Shown here: piece after piece, positions 38,022 through 48,949 of the stretch
How positions within the stretch are numbered: the first letter of the stretch is position 1
Layout of the letters: each line of letters starts with the position of its first letter
DNA from: Absidia repens
Lineage: Eukaryota > Mucoromycota > Mucoromycetes > Mucorales > Cunninghamellaceae
Length of the DNA: 64,000 nt
Direction: 5' to 3'
Assembly (NCBI GenBank): GCA_002105175.1
Contig: MCGE01000046.1
Location: 186,001 to 250,000, forward strand
Notes under the pieces: model-generated
Database searches by the model: none
Seen by the model: the letters and a program-made list of their open reading frames with translations, nothing else
What the model was told of the DNA's origin: nothing
Translations under genes and position numbers: made by a program

Positions 38022-39707
38022 ATGTCTTCTTGCATACAAACATTTCAAGATTCTCTCATTCATGACCCTCAAACTAATGTGTTACGTCTTGTCAATCCCA
38101 ACTCACTTGATCAAGAACATCAACTAATTACCAACGCTGACTATTACTTGACTTCGCCTACTTCAAAGCAAGAAGATTTTCAACCAATAGCTCGTCGTTT
38201 TAGTTATGCTGACTTACTCTCCAGTCAAACAACCAACTCGTATGAAAACGATTCTTATTATCTACCCTTGACATCTTCCTCACCTTCCAATGACAGTGAT
38301 GACTACCCGAACCTTCAAAGTAGTAGCAGTGACTCTTCCACCAGTCCTACCAACGACCAACTGAACCTCATGAATGGTGGCAGCAGCAGCAACAACACGT
38401 TGGGACCTTTTTTGGTAAACGATACCCACCTTCACCCCGCCTCTGGCTCAACTACACCTCATCCGGCTGATATAACCTCTCCTGCGACTCTCATTTCTGG
38501 TATATCCTCTGCTTCTACTGCTTCCAACATGCAATTGGCTGATGTTTCTTCTACATCTATGCAACCATTCAACGTGACTTGCTCGCCTACTCCATCTGTA
38601 GTGGAACCTCACTTTTTACAACAACAGCAGCAGCAGCACCGTCATTCTATTGCAACAGCTCAATACCTTGGAAATAATGCAGCGCCTTTATCCTCTTATG
38701 TTTATGATAACAACATCCATCGCCACCATAGCTTTGATCATAACACTATTCTTGAACAAACTAGAAATCATCCGCAGCAGCAACAGCAGTGTTTTTCCAA
38801 CAACAGCAATTCTGGTATTATTCAAGGTTATTCCAATCTCGGACAACACCCATCAAGACCCATGACTCCTGTTTCACCTCATAGCAAGGACAATCATCAA
38901 CGCAACAATAATCACATGCATCAAGGACAACAAGGAATGATGAACGATCTCTGTGTATCTATTCCGCCTTCTTCTATGTTCAATATGTCTCCACTTTCCA
39001 ATACTTCAACGATACAATCACCTTCCACCATGCCATCCGGTACAAACCCTATACACTCATCTGCTGCTCATCACCACCGCCATCACCATCATCATCGTTC
39101 CAGCATGCCTCTTTTAAATCACAACACCAAACGAGAACAAATACATGACGAAAAGAAAAATCATAACACCAAGAAAACACCAAGATCTCGTGGTCGCCGG
39201 GTTTCCAATATACCAAGCAATGGTGCCCGTATGTTTGTATGCAAGTCTGATGGATGTGGAAAAGTTTTCAAACGATCTGAACATTTAAAAAGACATATCC
39301 GATCTATCCATACCTTGGAAAAACGTAAGTCCATTAAATATATATATATAGCGAGGACGATGATGGAAGGGAAGGAAACCCGTAGTTTGTTTATAGACTA
39401 ACTGTATCGTTTCATTTATGTATATATAGCATTTGAATGTCCTTATCAAAGCTGTAACAAACGATTCTCTCGATCCGATAACCTCAATCAGCATATTCGT
39501 ATTCATCGACACAGCAGCAATAGTGCAATCAAATTGGATAAACAACAACAACAACAACAAAGACAGTCGCCACAACAGCCTATAAATTCATCAGCATCAG
39601 ATTCAGCACTGCTATCATCATCTCCTTCACCTTCTTCTTCCACTAGTGACCATCATCAGTCATCCGAAAATCAGCATTTTTCCAATTACGTCCAAAGCTT
39701 CATATAG
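38022..39707 (+). CDS. C2H2 zinc-finger transcription factor, Msn2/Msn4-like
   Basis: Two exons, 38022-39324 and 39430-39707, give 526 residues. The first 400 residues are disordered and rich in Ser, Asn, Gln and His, as in activator domains. Two adjacent C2H2 fingers straddle the intron: FVCKSDGCGKVFKRSEHLKRH (about 406-430) and FECPYQSCNKRFSRSDNLNQH (about 436-460). The recognition-helix sequences RSEHLKRH and RSDNLNQH resemble Msn2, which binds CCCCT stress elements, so a stress-response role is inferred. The intron opens GTAAGT and splits the linker Pro codon. The tail has Gln and Ser runs. Confidence 0.9.
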
Positions 39708-40214
39708 TCCATTATTCCGATTATTTACCTTTTTTTTCTTTATTACTACTATTTTTCTTTTTCTTTTTTACAACCATCTTTATTTTTTACTGTCTTTTAG
39801 CCTTTTACCCTTATGTATGACCTTCCATTTTTCTTTTATATTTTTTTTTTTACTTCACTTTAATGCTACATCCTCACTAGTACAGTATTCATATACATTT
39901 TTTTATGCTTTTATCAATCCCTTTTATATATATATATCATATATATATATATATACAACTACTTTTCTTTTGATATCCTATTCTTCTCTATTGTAAAAAA
40001 TGGTTGATCTTACTTTTACTTTTATTTCGGGTGGAAACTAAATTCTGTTTAATTGATAAACTGTTTTTCTTTGAAATAAAAATACACTTTTGTCTCGCCT
40101 TTGATGTGTGTGTGCTTGATTGTCTACATTCCCCAAGCTGGATTCAAAATTCAGTCAGTTTTACCAGTTATTTTCTTAGACCCAAACCAAACCGTCAAAT
40201 GAGGGGGAAATGTT
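39708..40214. other. 3' flank of zinc-finger gene
   Basis: T-rich 3' region with a (TA)n tract at about 39926-39954. No gene is seen. Confidence 0.45.
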
Positions 40215-40590
40215 TTAAATCCCGACCACGTGGATTTTTTATTTACTCCTTTTTTTTTTTTTGTCGCTCTTTCTTTTCTCTTTTTTTTTTTTTTTTTCTT
40301 CATCATTCAACTTCTTTGAGGTTATGTTGGTGTCAGATTAGGGCCTGGACTAGCTTAGAAGGGTTTTCAGAACAGGGATTACAACATGCATGGGGAAACC
40401 CTTCCATTTTGGATCCAGGATTTTGAACCACCATTAGTTGACTTTTTTGAAGCCTTCATTACCTTTGTTTAGTTTTAGTTTGTCCATAGCTTGTATCTAC
40501 ATCTAAATAAACTATGCCATTTTTACTGCTTTAATATAGAATAGCCCATTATATTTTCTCTCATGTCTTGTGCAATGTATTTCTTTTTTT
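40215..40590 (+). repeat. Dispersed repeat family A copy
   Basis: Forward copy from AATCCCGACCACGTGGATTTTT through GAGGTTATGTTGG, the GGGATTACAACATGCATGGGG core, ACCACCATTAGTTGAC, and AATAAACTATGCC. Weaker similarity to the 13.4 kb copy reaches about 40795 (CCCATTAAATCCC). Confidence 0.8.
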
Positions 40591-41140
40591 TTTTTTTACT
40601 ATCCTCCTCTTCTGATAAGTGTTGACTGCTTCGATGTTGCAGTCAAAGATATCCCTTTTGTCTTTCCCGTGTCCTGTAAAGTGTATTAACGATCACTTTA
40701 AAATCGTCCCTTAGATTAGTATTGGTTATTCTTCACCTCTCACGTTAGTCCCTTCTTCATGCGCCTCCCAACAGATCCTCCCATTAAATCCCTAAAACTA
40801 GTTGTTTTTTTTTTTTTTTTTGGTTTTATGTACCTACCTATGTTTTTCAAAAAAAAAAAAAAAAAAAAAACTCCCCATCCTCTGATACGTCTGATACGTC
40901 TGATAATGAACAAAGTCGCTATTACATAGCTGGTTTATGGGTGTATTTCATTAACCGGTTTGTTTTTATTTCACCCACTATGGCTGCTTTTTCCCTCTCC
41001 CTTCGTTTAGTATCAAAGAGGGTCCTATTCCTGCACAGCCAATCATATAAATAAATCTAGGTCTCAAACTATGAGTGTCAACGCCCATTCTAGAGCAGTT
41101 TGCACTGATTTCTAGCTTATCTATAACCATTTACCCCATC
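40591..41140. other. Repeat tail and gene-free sequence
   Basis: Contains T and A runs at about 40806-40820 and 40850-40870, and a small GTCTGATACGTCTGATA duplication. No gene is seen. Confidence 0.45.
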
Positions 41141-41144
41141 CATC

Positions 41145-41385
41145 AACATCCCACCGATAGGTTGACAGCTCTAGGACCCTTGATTTTGCAATGTGGCAAT
41201 ATTCCCTCTCTGTCATTCACATTAATCAACCTAGAGAGTGTCACCGGTGACTGGACATGCAGTGTATATCCCGGTTGATTTATATATATATATATATATA
41301 TATATTGCGCAAGATATATATGATAAGCACTCCCGGAGCCGGAGCTACTGGAGGCCAAAGGGCTGTCCATTAAGGTGTATGAGGG
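41145..41385 (-). repeat. TA-tract element, CACCTTAATGG type
   Basis: In reverse orientation it reads ACACCTTAATGGACAGCCCT, a (TA)n tract (41280-41306) and ATACACTGCATGTCCAG. The same order of motifs occurs in forward orientation at 45170-45330. This points to two copies of one mobile element. Ends are not defined. Confidence 0.6.
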
Positions 41386-41920
41386 GGGGGATGTTTTAGT
41401 TTAATCAAAAACGAACCTCTTCCTTGACACCCAGTAGATCTTTGTTTTTTTCTTTTTTTTGCTAGTGTGAGAATATTTTTGATCTATTAAAATATCATTA
41501 TCTGCGATACTGTATGAGTATGTGAGAGTTTAGGATATCATAATACCGTTCCACTAGTCAGCAAGCCAACCAGCTAACGCCCCCCCCCCTCTGTCTCTTC
41601 CCAAAAAAAAGGAGCCCATGCATCTTCAAATGTAATATCATTATAAAAAATACAAAGTTGTAAAATAAGGTTTTATTGATATATAAATTGTTCAGAATGG
41701 GAAGTAAATACAATACAGTATAGTGTAGAAAACAAAGTTCATAAAATTGGAGATGATAGAATTGATCTGACCTAAATACTAATCGAATTTACTAGGGGGA
41801 ATGATGTGTGTATATTCGAGACAAAAAATGTGCATCCTAGTCATATCCGAAGTCGTACATATTTGCGTAGCACAATCCTATATGGAATAGGAGAGATGGA
41901 AATAGAAGGACACACTATGT

Positions 41921-41959
<39 letters not shown>

Positions 41960-42142
41960 GCGGTTTGAGTTCAAGATTGGTTCAGTGTGAATGAGGGCTT
42001 CTACGATTTAATCAATTGAAGTTTGAAGGAAAAAGGAAAGGAGGAATAGACAAAGGTAAAAAATAAAATAAAAACATGAATAATAAATGATAATAATAAT
42101 AATAATAATAATAATAAAATGATCATAAAATATAGTAACAGT
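41386..42142. other. Gene-free stretch with 37-base A run
   Basis: An uninterrupted A run lies at about 41922-41958, and an (AAT)n tract at about 42085-42117. No gene is seen. Confidence 0.5.
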
Positions 42143-44225
42143 CTAAAAACGGAGATGATTTCTGATCCAGGTGGCATAACTGTCGTCGACTGCTTTGGTT
42201 ACTTGTTGACCTCTTGTATTAGTGAATTCAGACGACGTTGTTGATGATGATATAGGGCTCGAAGTTTGAAGCAATGATGACGATGATGATGATGGTTGTG
42301 ATAGAGGTGATGACGATGAAGCTGTAGTTGATGATGATGAAGATGATATTTTGAAGAGTCCCAAGGTAAATTTGGTCGGATTGTCGTTTGTTTTGAATAC
42401 ACCTCGGGTAGGTTGAGCCAAAATAACAGGACCAGATCGAATGGAGGTTGATGACGCCGAATCAGTGGTATTATTGTTGTGGTTTTTGTTGTTGTTTCCA
42501 GTAGCTGTCGCCGCTGTTATCAATGGAGTGACACCCACCATAAAGTTCCCTTCGACAACCTTCCCATTGTTTTCGAGTGCTTTTTTTGCCCCTTGTTCAG
42601 TAACATACCGAATGGTCATCCAATTTCCGTCAGATAAATCCTTTTCAGCAATTTCACCGCACTTTTCAAAGTAGTTCAACACTTGGGTTGTCAGATTTGT
42701 AGGAAATCCAAAAATGCAGACAGATGTTGACGTTCCATTTTTGATGCCGTGTTCATTCATACCACTACAAAACAAATGCCATAAATAAACTATCAAATCT
42801 ATTTTCTCTTTCGATATTTACCTTGTCATTGTAATATTCTTTTTCATATCATTCAAATTTGCTGAAGTAAAAAATAAAAATACAATAAAAGTAAGTAACG
42901 CATGTATACAAATATTTCGATTAAATCATGAGATTTATAATTAGTATTTTTTTCCAACAGTTTTTTTTTTTTTTTTTTTGCTTTTTTACCTGACATGATT
43001 GCTGGTTTGGGATTAACCCCAATATCCCACAAAGATGACACTGGAGGCTGATCTAAATTGATATCAGTTGGTTTACGTTTTCCAAAGCCGGCGTATGATT
43101 CATCATGTTGACCTCCAAAAATCCCGGAAGAAGAAGCAGGTGAGGATGTTGATTTGAATAAAACACGTCGACTATAAGTAAATTAAACAAGAGTTGATAA
43201 ACAGCGTCTTTTCCCCTCCTTTTTTTTCAAGCGCTTTTTTAATCTTTACTTGCTGCTATCATTGCTGTCAATAAAACGCTTTTGTCCAGTGGTTGCATTT
43301 TCCGAGGTCTATTATTTCGTGGGAAAAGAATTAAGTACAAGGTTCATGAGTATATTTTTTATTTCGAAAATGTGTTGATATTCTTTACCTGAGCAGGGGT
43401 ACCAGTCAAAAAACCAGGAAGTACTGTTCGTTTGTCACCAAAAGGATGTGAAGATGACGGCGCAGATGAAGAAAAAGTTCGTCTCAGGTTTGAGTTGTCC
43501 TTTTGCTGATTCGAGTTTGAAGCGGAAATAGTGGTTTCCTTGCCTTTGTAGATAAATGTGTTGACCGAAGTAGTTTTGCTGTCAGGGCTGGTGGATGACG
43601 ATGAGCTTTCCCCTAAGAAAAAGTTTGATGGGAATGTAGTACGATTGATCCCATCAGGTCGGATAGTGAAGTACGGCACATTGGTATCTGGAAACGCGGC
43701 TTGCAAACTAAGAAGTGACGATCCCTGTTGTTGCTGTTGTTGCTGTTGTTGCTGTTGTGGCGCACCAAAAAGTGATGGCTGCTGTTGTGTTGTTGTTGCA
43801 GTTGTTGTATTAGTGCCAAAAAGAGATTTTTGTTGTTGGGGTTGTTGCGCTTGTGCTGTTGCATTTCCAAAGCTGAATGAGGTACCTTGATTAGTTTTAT
43901 TAGCAGTTGAGCCAAAGAGTGATTGCGTTTGAGGCTGTTGTTGCTGCTGTTGCTGCTGAGTAGCTGTATTGCCAAAACTAAAGGATGTGCCTTGATTAGC
44001 GTTAGTTGCGGTAGAGCCAAACAGTGATGTGGTAGATGCTGGTGCTGATGTAGTAGGGGCAGCTGCATTGGAAGAGAAAAGAGCAGTAGAAGTTGTTCCA
44101 GTAGCAGGCGTGAATAAAGAGGTTGTGTTTCGCTGATGACCAAAACCACCAGGAGTTGCTGTAGCTGGCGCGGTTGTAGCAGAGTTACCGAAGATCCCAG
44201 TCGTTTGAGATGATTGACCAAACAT
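42143..44225 (-). CDS. NUP35: Nup35/Nup53-type nucleoporin with N-terminal FG repeats
   Basis: Nuclear pore inner-ring protein. Five exons, 43389-44225, 43250-43308, 42990-43171, 42822-42861 and 42143-42764, give 579 residues. Residues 1-150 hold SLFG, SFGN and GLFG-like FG repeats in a Gln/Thr-rich background with several poly-Gln tracts. A central RRM-like MPPN domain (about 385-460) reads TSVCIFGFPTNLTTQVLNYF, GNWMTIRYVTEQGAKKALEN and FMVGVTP, typical of Nup35/Nup53. The C-terminal DDSYATWIRNHLRF is a short amphipathic segment, as in the membrane-binding tail of this family. A large FG block at the N-terminus is more than metazoan Nup35 has. Confidence 0.9.
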
Positions 44226-45164
44226 AACAAAGGAATAAAAATTTTATTTGTTATAAACGAAATCAAAAGAAGGATATATGCTATATATACACACAGACAA
44301 AAAAAAAAAAAAAAAACAAGGAAAAATGAAAAGGAGGTGGAAACAAAAAAAAAATCACGGGTACGGAAATATTTTTTTTCGAAGTCACTCTATTTTTTAA
44401 CGCTGAGATTCATCACCATCCCCATAGCCCCCCCCCCAAAAAAAAAGGAACTAAACTGCAATGCCCACTACACCAAGCTTCATATTATAAGAGTGACTTC
44501 CGGTAGACACAGAGAACAAGATCGCCAAACATTGAATGACGACTATATAAAATTTTATATTGATGAGGAATTAAACTTCATTGCTCGATGTTTCGTGTTG
44601 CACAAGCTCATCAACCCCGCAACGAATAATTCATTCATGATTATGGTACGATATCTCAGAAAACCTACAATTTGAAAGCAATACAGCGCAGTACAATAAA
44701 TGTTGGATTACTAACAAAGAGCTACATTGTTTTTTCTATACTCATGTATCGTGCATTATGAATGTTTCTTCCAAATCATACATATATTATTCATTTTACA
44801 CTAAAATCCATCATCATATTTTGAAACTTTGAAATTCATCTTGACTAAATACATAAAAATATGACTTTAGAATAAAATCTCGTCAATAAAGTCTTTGTAG
44901 CCTAGATGAAAAGATTCTTTTTGCTAAGAAAACACATTTATTTTATACCTTTTGCTCCGGATCTATACTATGTGTCGTTAAAGCCCCAAGATAACGTCGT
45001 GGACCATCGCGGCCTGTCATTATGGTGCAATCCAACAAGAATGAAAACTGGACCCTAGCGATGAAATTTTTATATTCACTTTAAGAACCTTAGAGTTGCA
45101 AAAATAAACCTACTGGGCGTCAGACATGAGGTTCTTGGAGTGTAGTTTTCCAATGAAATTAGAA
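44226..45164. other. Gene-free stretch at start of repeat island
   Basis: No supportable gene. A frame at 44214-44675 is an in-frame accident without domain or codon pattern. Confidence 0.4.
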
Positions 45165-45231
45165 CCCTCCCCGCACCTTAATGGGCAGCCCTAGGGCTCA
45201 ACTAGCTTCGGTTTGGGCTTTAGTCTATCAC

Positions 45232-45262
<31 letters not shown>

Positions 45263-45330
45263 ACGAGCCAAATATACACAACGTGTCCAGCCTAGCGGAG
45301 GTTACGCTGACGGCACAACTCAGGTTGACT
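45165..45330 (+). repeat. TA-tract element, CACCTTAATGG type, second copy
   Basis: Reads GCACCTTAATGGGCAGCCCT, a (TA)n tract at 45236-45262, then ATACACAACGTGTCCAGCC. It is the inverted counterpart of 41145-41385, diverged but collinear. Confidence 0.6.
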
Positions 45331-45344
45331 GATATGATATAGTA

Positions 45345-45855
45345 GAGCGGGAATAAAGTCGCGTTTCATATTAAGAGACATAGTGTCAGAGTTGTTTTAA
45401 TTAAAGTATGGGTTTTGATGGGATAGGATTAGAGCCTCCGCCATTTCGCATTATGGTGGGCAGATCCTTTGGGGCCCGGCCGTCGTGCTCAGCGCTCTTT
45501 AATTGTGTGTGTGAGAAGTACATTCAGGCTCCGCACACACGATTTCTATTTTTTGGCGCCAATTTTTTTTCCCTCTCTCTTCTCCTTTCTTTCTTCTTTT
45601 TTTTCCTTCATGAAAGTCTGAATGATATGATGGCAAGGCTCATTGGTATACTGATGATCTAGGATTAGTGTTAGAACTTGAATTAGAGGCATTTTCAAAA
45701 ATGCAAAACAAACATCATGGGAATCCCTTTCATTTTGGATTCGTGATTTCTAACGTCCACTAGATTAGCATTCATTGTAAATAGTATCATTAGCTTAGGT
45801 TAGTGTTAGTTGTCATAGTTTACACTGTATACATATCTGAATAAACATGTTTTGT
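45345..45855 (+). repeat. Dispersed repeat family B copy
   Basis: Starts near GCGGGAATAAAG and contains TATGGGTTTTGATGGGATAGG, CTCCGCACACACGATTT, a T-run block, GGATTAGTGTTAGAACTTGAA, CCCTTTCATTTTGGATTCG and GAATAAACATG. It is the longest family B copy and links the 5' motif at 20.8 and 31.03 kb with the shared core. Confidence 0.75.
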
Positions 45856-46254
45856 CTTTTTACCATTAATCACCTTCATTCTTTTTATTGTCTCGTTGAA
45901 TGGGCAGGTGTAAAATCCGATGTGCGTGTGTGTGTGTGTATGTATTTATGTGTAGGAAGAAAAATATGTGCTTGTGTAGAAAAAAAAAAAAAAAAAGTAC
46001 ACTACGGAATATTTTGTTGTCTGTTTCTGCGTAATTGAGTGTAATGTCTCGAAATGGTTTAATGGTTTGGTTTCGCAAAAACCAAAACCAAACCAAACCA
46101 AACCAGATAAAGGAAATCAAACTAAAACCAACAATGTATACAAAATAAAACCCTCAGCTAATTGTATGGAAAAAGAAAAGTAGTCCAATCTAGTATAGTG
46201 TAGTATATGGGTGGATGGAATTTGTAAATGTATGCGGTACACAACAACTACGAG

Positions 46255-46299
<45 letters not shown>

Positions 46300-46501
46300 C
46301 ATCATAGTATGCCCTGAAAAAACTGGGTTGGTTTGGTTTTGACTCCTGGTTTTTTTAAGAACCCCTAGATAAAGACGATGATGATAAATGTATTAATAAT
46401 GATTATAATTTATAAAGAGCATAAAATAGAGCCTTTTTTTATTTCCTTTATCTCCTTTTTATTCGAATTTTGTACGCTCGGGCATGAATCCGACTTACGA
46501 T
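45856..46501. other. Gene-free stretch with 40-base T run
   Basis: Contains a GT microsatellite at about 45921-45945, ACCAAACC-type short repeats at about 46078-46105 and a T run at about 46257-46296. No gene is seen. Confidence 0.5.
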
Positions 46502-46690
46502 ATGTCTACTAATGACGGTCAATTTCCCGCTTGAGCCCAGGAATTCTTTTCTCGGCTTTCAGCTTTAGAAGCGGCTACCACCCAACACATAGCCTCCAAC
46601 CCGGCCCCCTCTGATCCTAACATTATTATCAGAGCACCCGGGGCCGACTTTACCCTTCCGGACGATTCCACTATTACGAATGTGAAATAG
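46502..46690 (+). pseudogene. Gag-like retroelement remnant
   Basis: An ATG-initiated frame of 62 codons, interrupted by TGA at codon 11, then TAG. After the stop it reads AQEFFSRLSALEAATTQHIA then PGADFTLPDDSTI, which looks like the start of a retrotransposon Gag. The local base composition is richer in GC than the surroundings, as expected of inserted coding sequence. Assignment is by style only. Confidence 0.35.
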
Positions 46691-47240
46691 CTAAAACATA
46701 AAAAATAAAAAAATAGAAAAACGAATATAAGACAGGTAGAATTAAGTGAGATTCTTGTATATGGTTTTTATTAAAAAATGTCACTCTTTATGTACTATAT
46801 CTTATGTTTTATTGAAAATAGATAATACATGAGTTTATTGTTATTATTATTTTTATCATCATCATCATCTTTGTCATAAACTTATGATTGATATCATTAC
46901 AAGGGTATTTCTTTTCTTCTATTTTATGAGATCTAATGATTTCATGAAGTGAATCATTGTTTTCTTTTCATGCATCGCAATTGTTATGTGATTATTTATT
47001 TTTTATTTTGCATTGTTCCTAATCGGTATTTCAATTTATTTAGTCACGGATTTTTTTCAGGAACAGATCTTAATTTTATTTTTATGTCTCCTTTGAAATA
47101 TTTGATCACTACTTTGGTTTTCGTAAATCAATTTTAGCTTTTTTTATTTTGATTATTTCTCATTCAGACATAATTGCCCCAGAATGGGCTTTGGAAGTTA
47201 CCGTTCTGCTTTATATTTCTCTCTACTACCCTAAAAAAGT
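46691..47240. other. AT-rich gene-free stretch
   Basis: No gene seen. It lies between the Gag-like remnant and the LTR-like array. Confidence 0.45.
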
Positions 47241-48400
47241 TGAACTTACGCCAAAAAGTTCCGATGCTCATTTGCTTAAAAAACTATTGTGACGGTTGAC
47301 CTCAACCTTGAGAATTGTTCGCCTGGGCAATGAATGAAGGAGATTGAAGTGCTGAAACAAATGATGAAGTTTACAACCTGACACTCAGTACCAGATGTTC
47401 TAAACAAGACGTTCAGTACCAGATGTTTCGCATAAAATAAATTTTAGTATAAATACCTCAGAAAAACATTGAAAAAGAAAAAGAAAATTATCTTTGAACT
47501 ATTTTATCTTTGATCACTTTATATTTTTTAATAAATTTATTATAAAGGTTTTTTAAACCTCCCAACTTGTTGGCTTCCTATTATTCCACACTTTGGAATA
47601 TTTTTATTATATATTTTTGACAGCTGAGTCTGAATCTCGCTTCACTTTATTTTTTTTTGACTTGATCTAAGTCACTACTTATTTTTTTGACCTTATTATT
47701 TTCATCTTTGAAAATAATACATCCTCACTTGGACTTTCAAGTATCGTCCTTTATTATCTTTAAGCCTTTGAAGCTACAATCGGTTGAACTTAATCCTAAA
47801 AAGTTCTGGTGCTCACTTGTAGAGGATCGGCCTGAGTCCGCTCCCAACAACAACAACCGCAGCAAGCAAGTGATGAACAACAACCGCAGCAAACAAGTGA
47901 CGAACAACAAACCTGCAGCCGCCTTTGCTATCTTAGTGAACAGACCTGCCGCAGCTACGCCCTTCTCATCTCGTCAACGACATCTTCTTCTCCGACCTCG
48001 TCTACCAAATACATTCTCCGCCACACTAAATCTCGTCGACGACTCGCATACTCCGCCACTTTCATTTTAGTATAAATAGCCAGACATTTTCGAAGAAATT
48101 ATTTTTTCTTTAGTTTTTTTTTCAAGTTTTCTCATATTATAAAATAAAACTTAGTACAAAGGTTCTTTTAACCACCAATTTATCTACTGTTTCTATTGGA
48201 TCATAGAAACCTCTTTTATTTTTGACTACAAGTCCTCTTTTTATTTTATTTTTACTGTGTGTTATACACTTATTTTTATTGAACCAACAAAGGTCAATAC
48301 TTTTCTTTTTTATTTTATTTTACTTTTCCAAGTTTATTTTTTATAAACTTTCTCTACAGTTGGACTTTATCTACAAAAGTTCTGGTGCTCACTACTCTAT
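47241..48400 (+). mobile_element. Tandem LTR-like / TRIM-like array
   Basis: An AAAGTTCTGGTGCTCA-like motif recurs three times, at about 47253, 47798 and 48376. The TGGTGCTCAC part begins with TGG, as tRNA primer binding sites do. Two AGTATAAATA promoter-like sites (47446, 48069) are each followed by AATAAA and a related TATAAAGGTTTTTTAACC / TACAAAGGTTCTTTTAACC segment. The period is about 0.55-0.62 kb. No gag-pol frame lies between units. A 27-bp duplication (CAACAACCGCAGCAA...) lies at about 47849-47902. Confidence 0.55.
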
Positions 48401-48866
48401 ATTCTATTTTTGTTCAAATCAGGAACAAGTTATTTCAAATCCCGTCCAAGGAACAAATTTATTTTCAAGCTCTAACAAGCAAAAACTATACTAAAGGATA
48501 ACTCAAGACATCCTATTCAACCCAGAAAAACATAAAAACCTACAAAAACACTACTCTGTTACAAGCTTCTTACCCAAATTAGCCGTAACACACTCAATAA
48601 AAAATAAAAACCTACAAAAACAATTTCCAGTTACGACCTAGCAACCAAAATTAGCCGTAACACTATAATGTCAACGACAGGTCGAATTTGGTGACCTGAT
48701 GGCTTGGGCCACTAATATGCGAACATGCCACAGCCCCACCTTCATCGTCGACTCCAATCCGCCCTCATCAACCACCATCATACTCCGCTCCTTTCACACT
48801 TTACGCGTTTATCAATAAAAGTCTAAATGATAAAATATTAACCGATATGAAAAGCAAAAAGATATT
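48401..48866. other. Short tandem duplication and gene-free sequence
   Basis: Two related units of about 70 bp (AAAAACCTACAAAAAC ... TTAGCCGTAACAC) lie at about 48533-48663, possibly part of the LTR-like array. No gene is seen. Confidence 0.45.
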
Positions 48867-48949
48867 GGTGACTGGGAGATTCGAACTCCCGCCTCAGATT
48901 GAGACCGCAACTTGAGTGCGGCGCCTTAGACCAACTCGGCCAAATCACC
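48867..48949 (-). tRNA. tRNA-Leu (anticodon CAA)
   Basis: 83 nt, intronless. Acceptor arms GGTGATT and AGTCACC pair with one G:U. The D-loop holds GCCGAGTTGG (A box). The anticodon stem CCGCA/TGCGG closes the loop CTCAAGT with anticodon CAA. A long type II variable arm and a T arm GGAGTTCGAATCTCC (B box) follow. A TTTTT terminator lies just downstream on the minus strand at 48856-48860. Confidence 0.95.

Noticed and set aside
44214..44675. 153-codon plus-strand frame overlapping the nucleoporin start
   Set aside because: Lys-rich sequence from A runs, no domain, and its start overlaps the conserved gene on the other strand.
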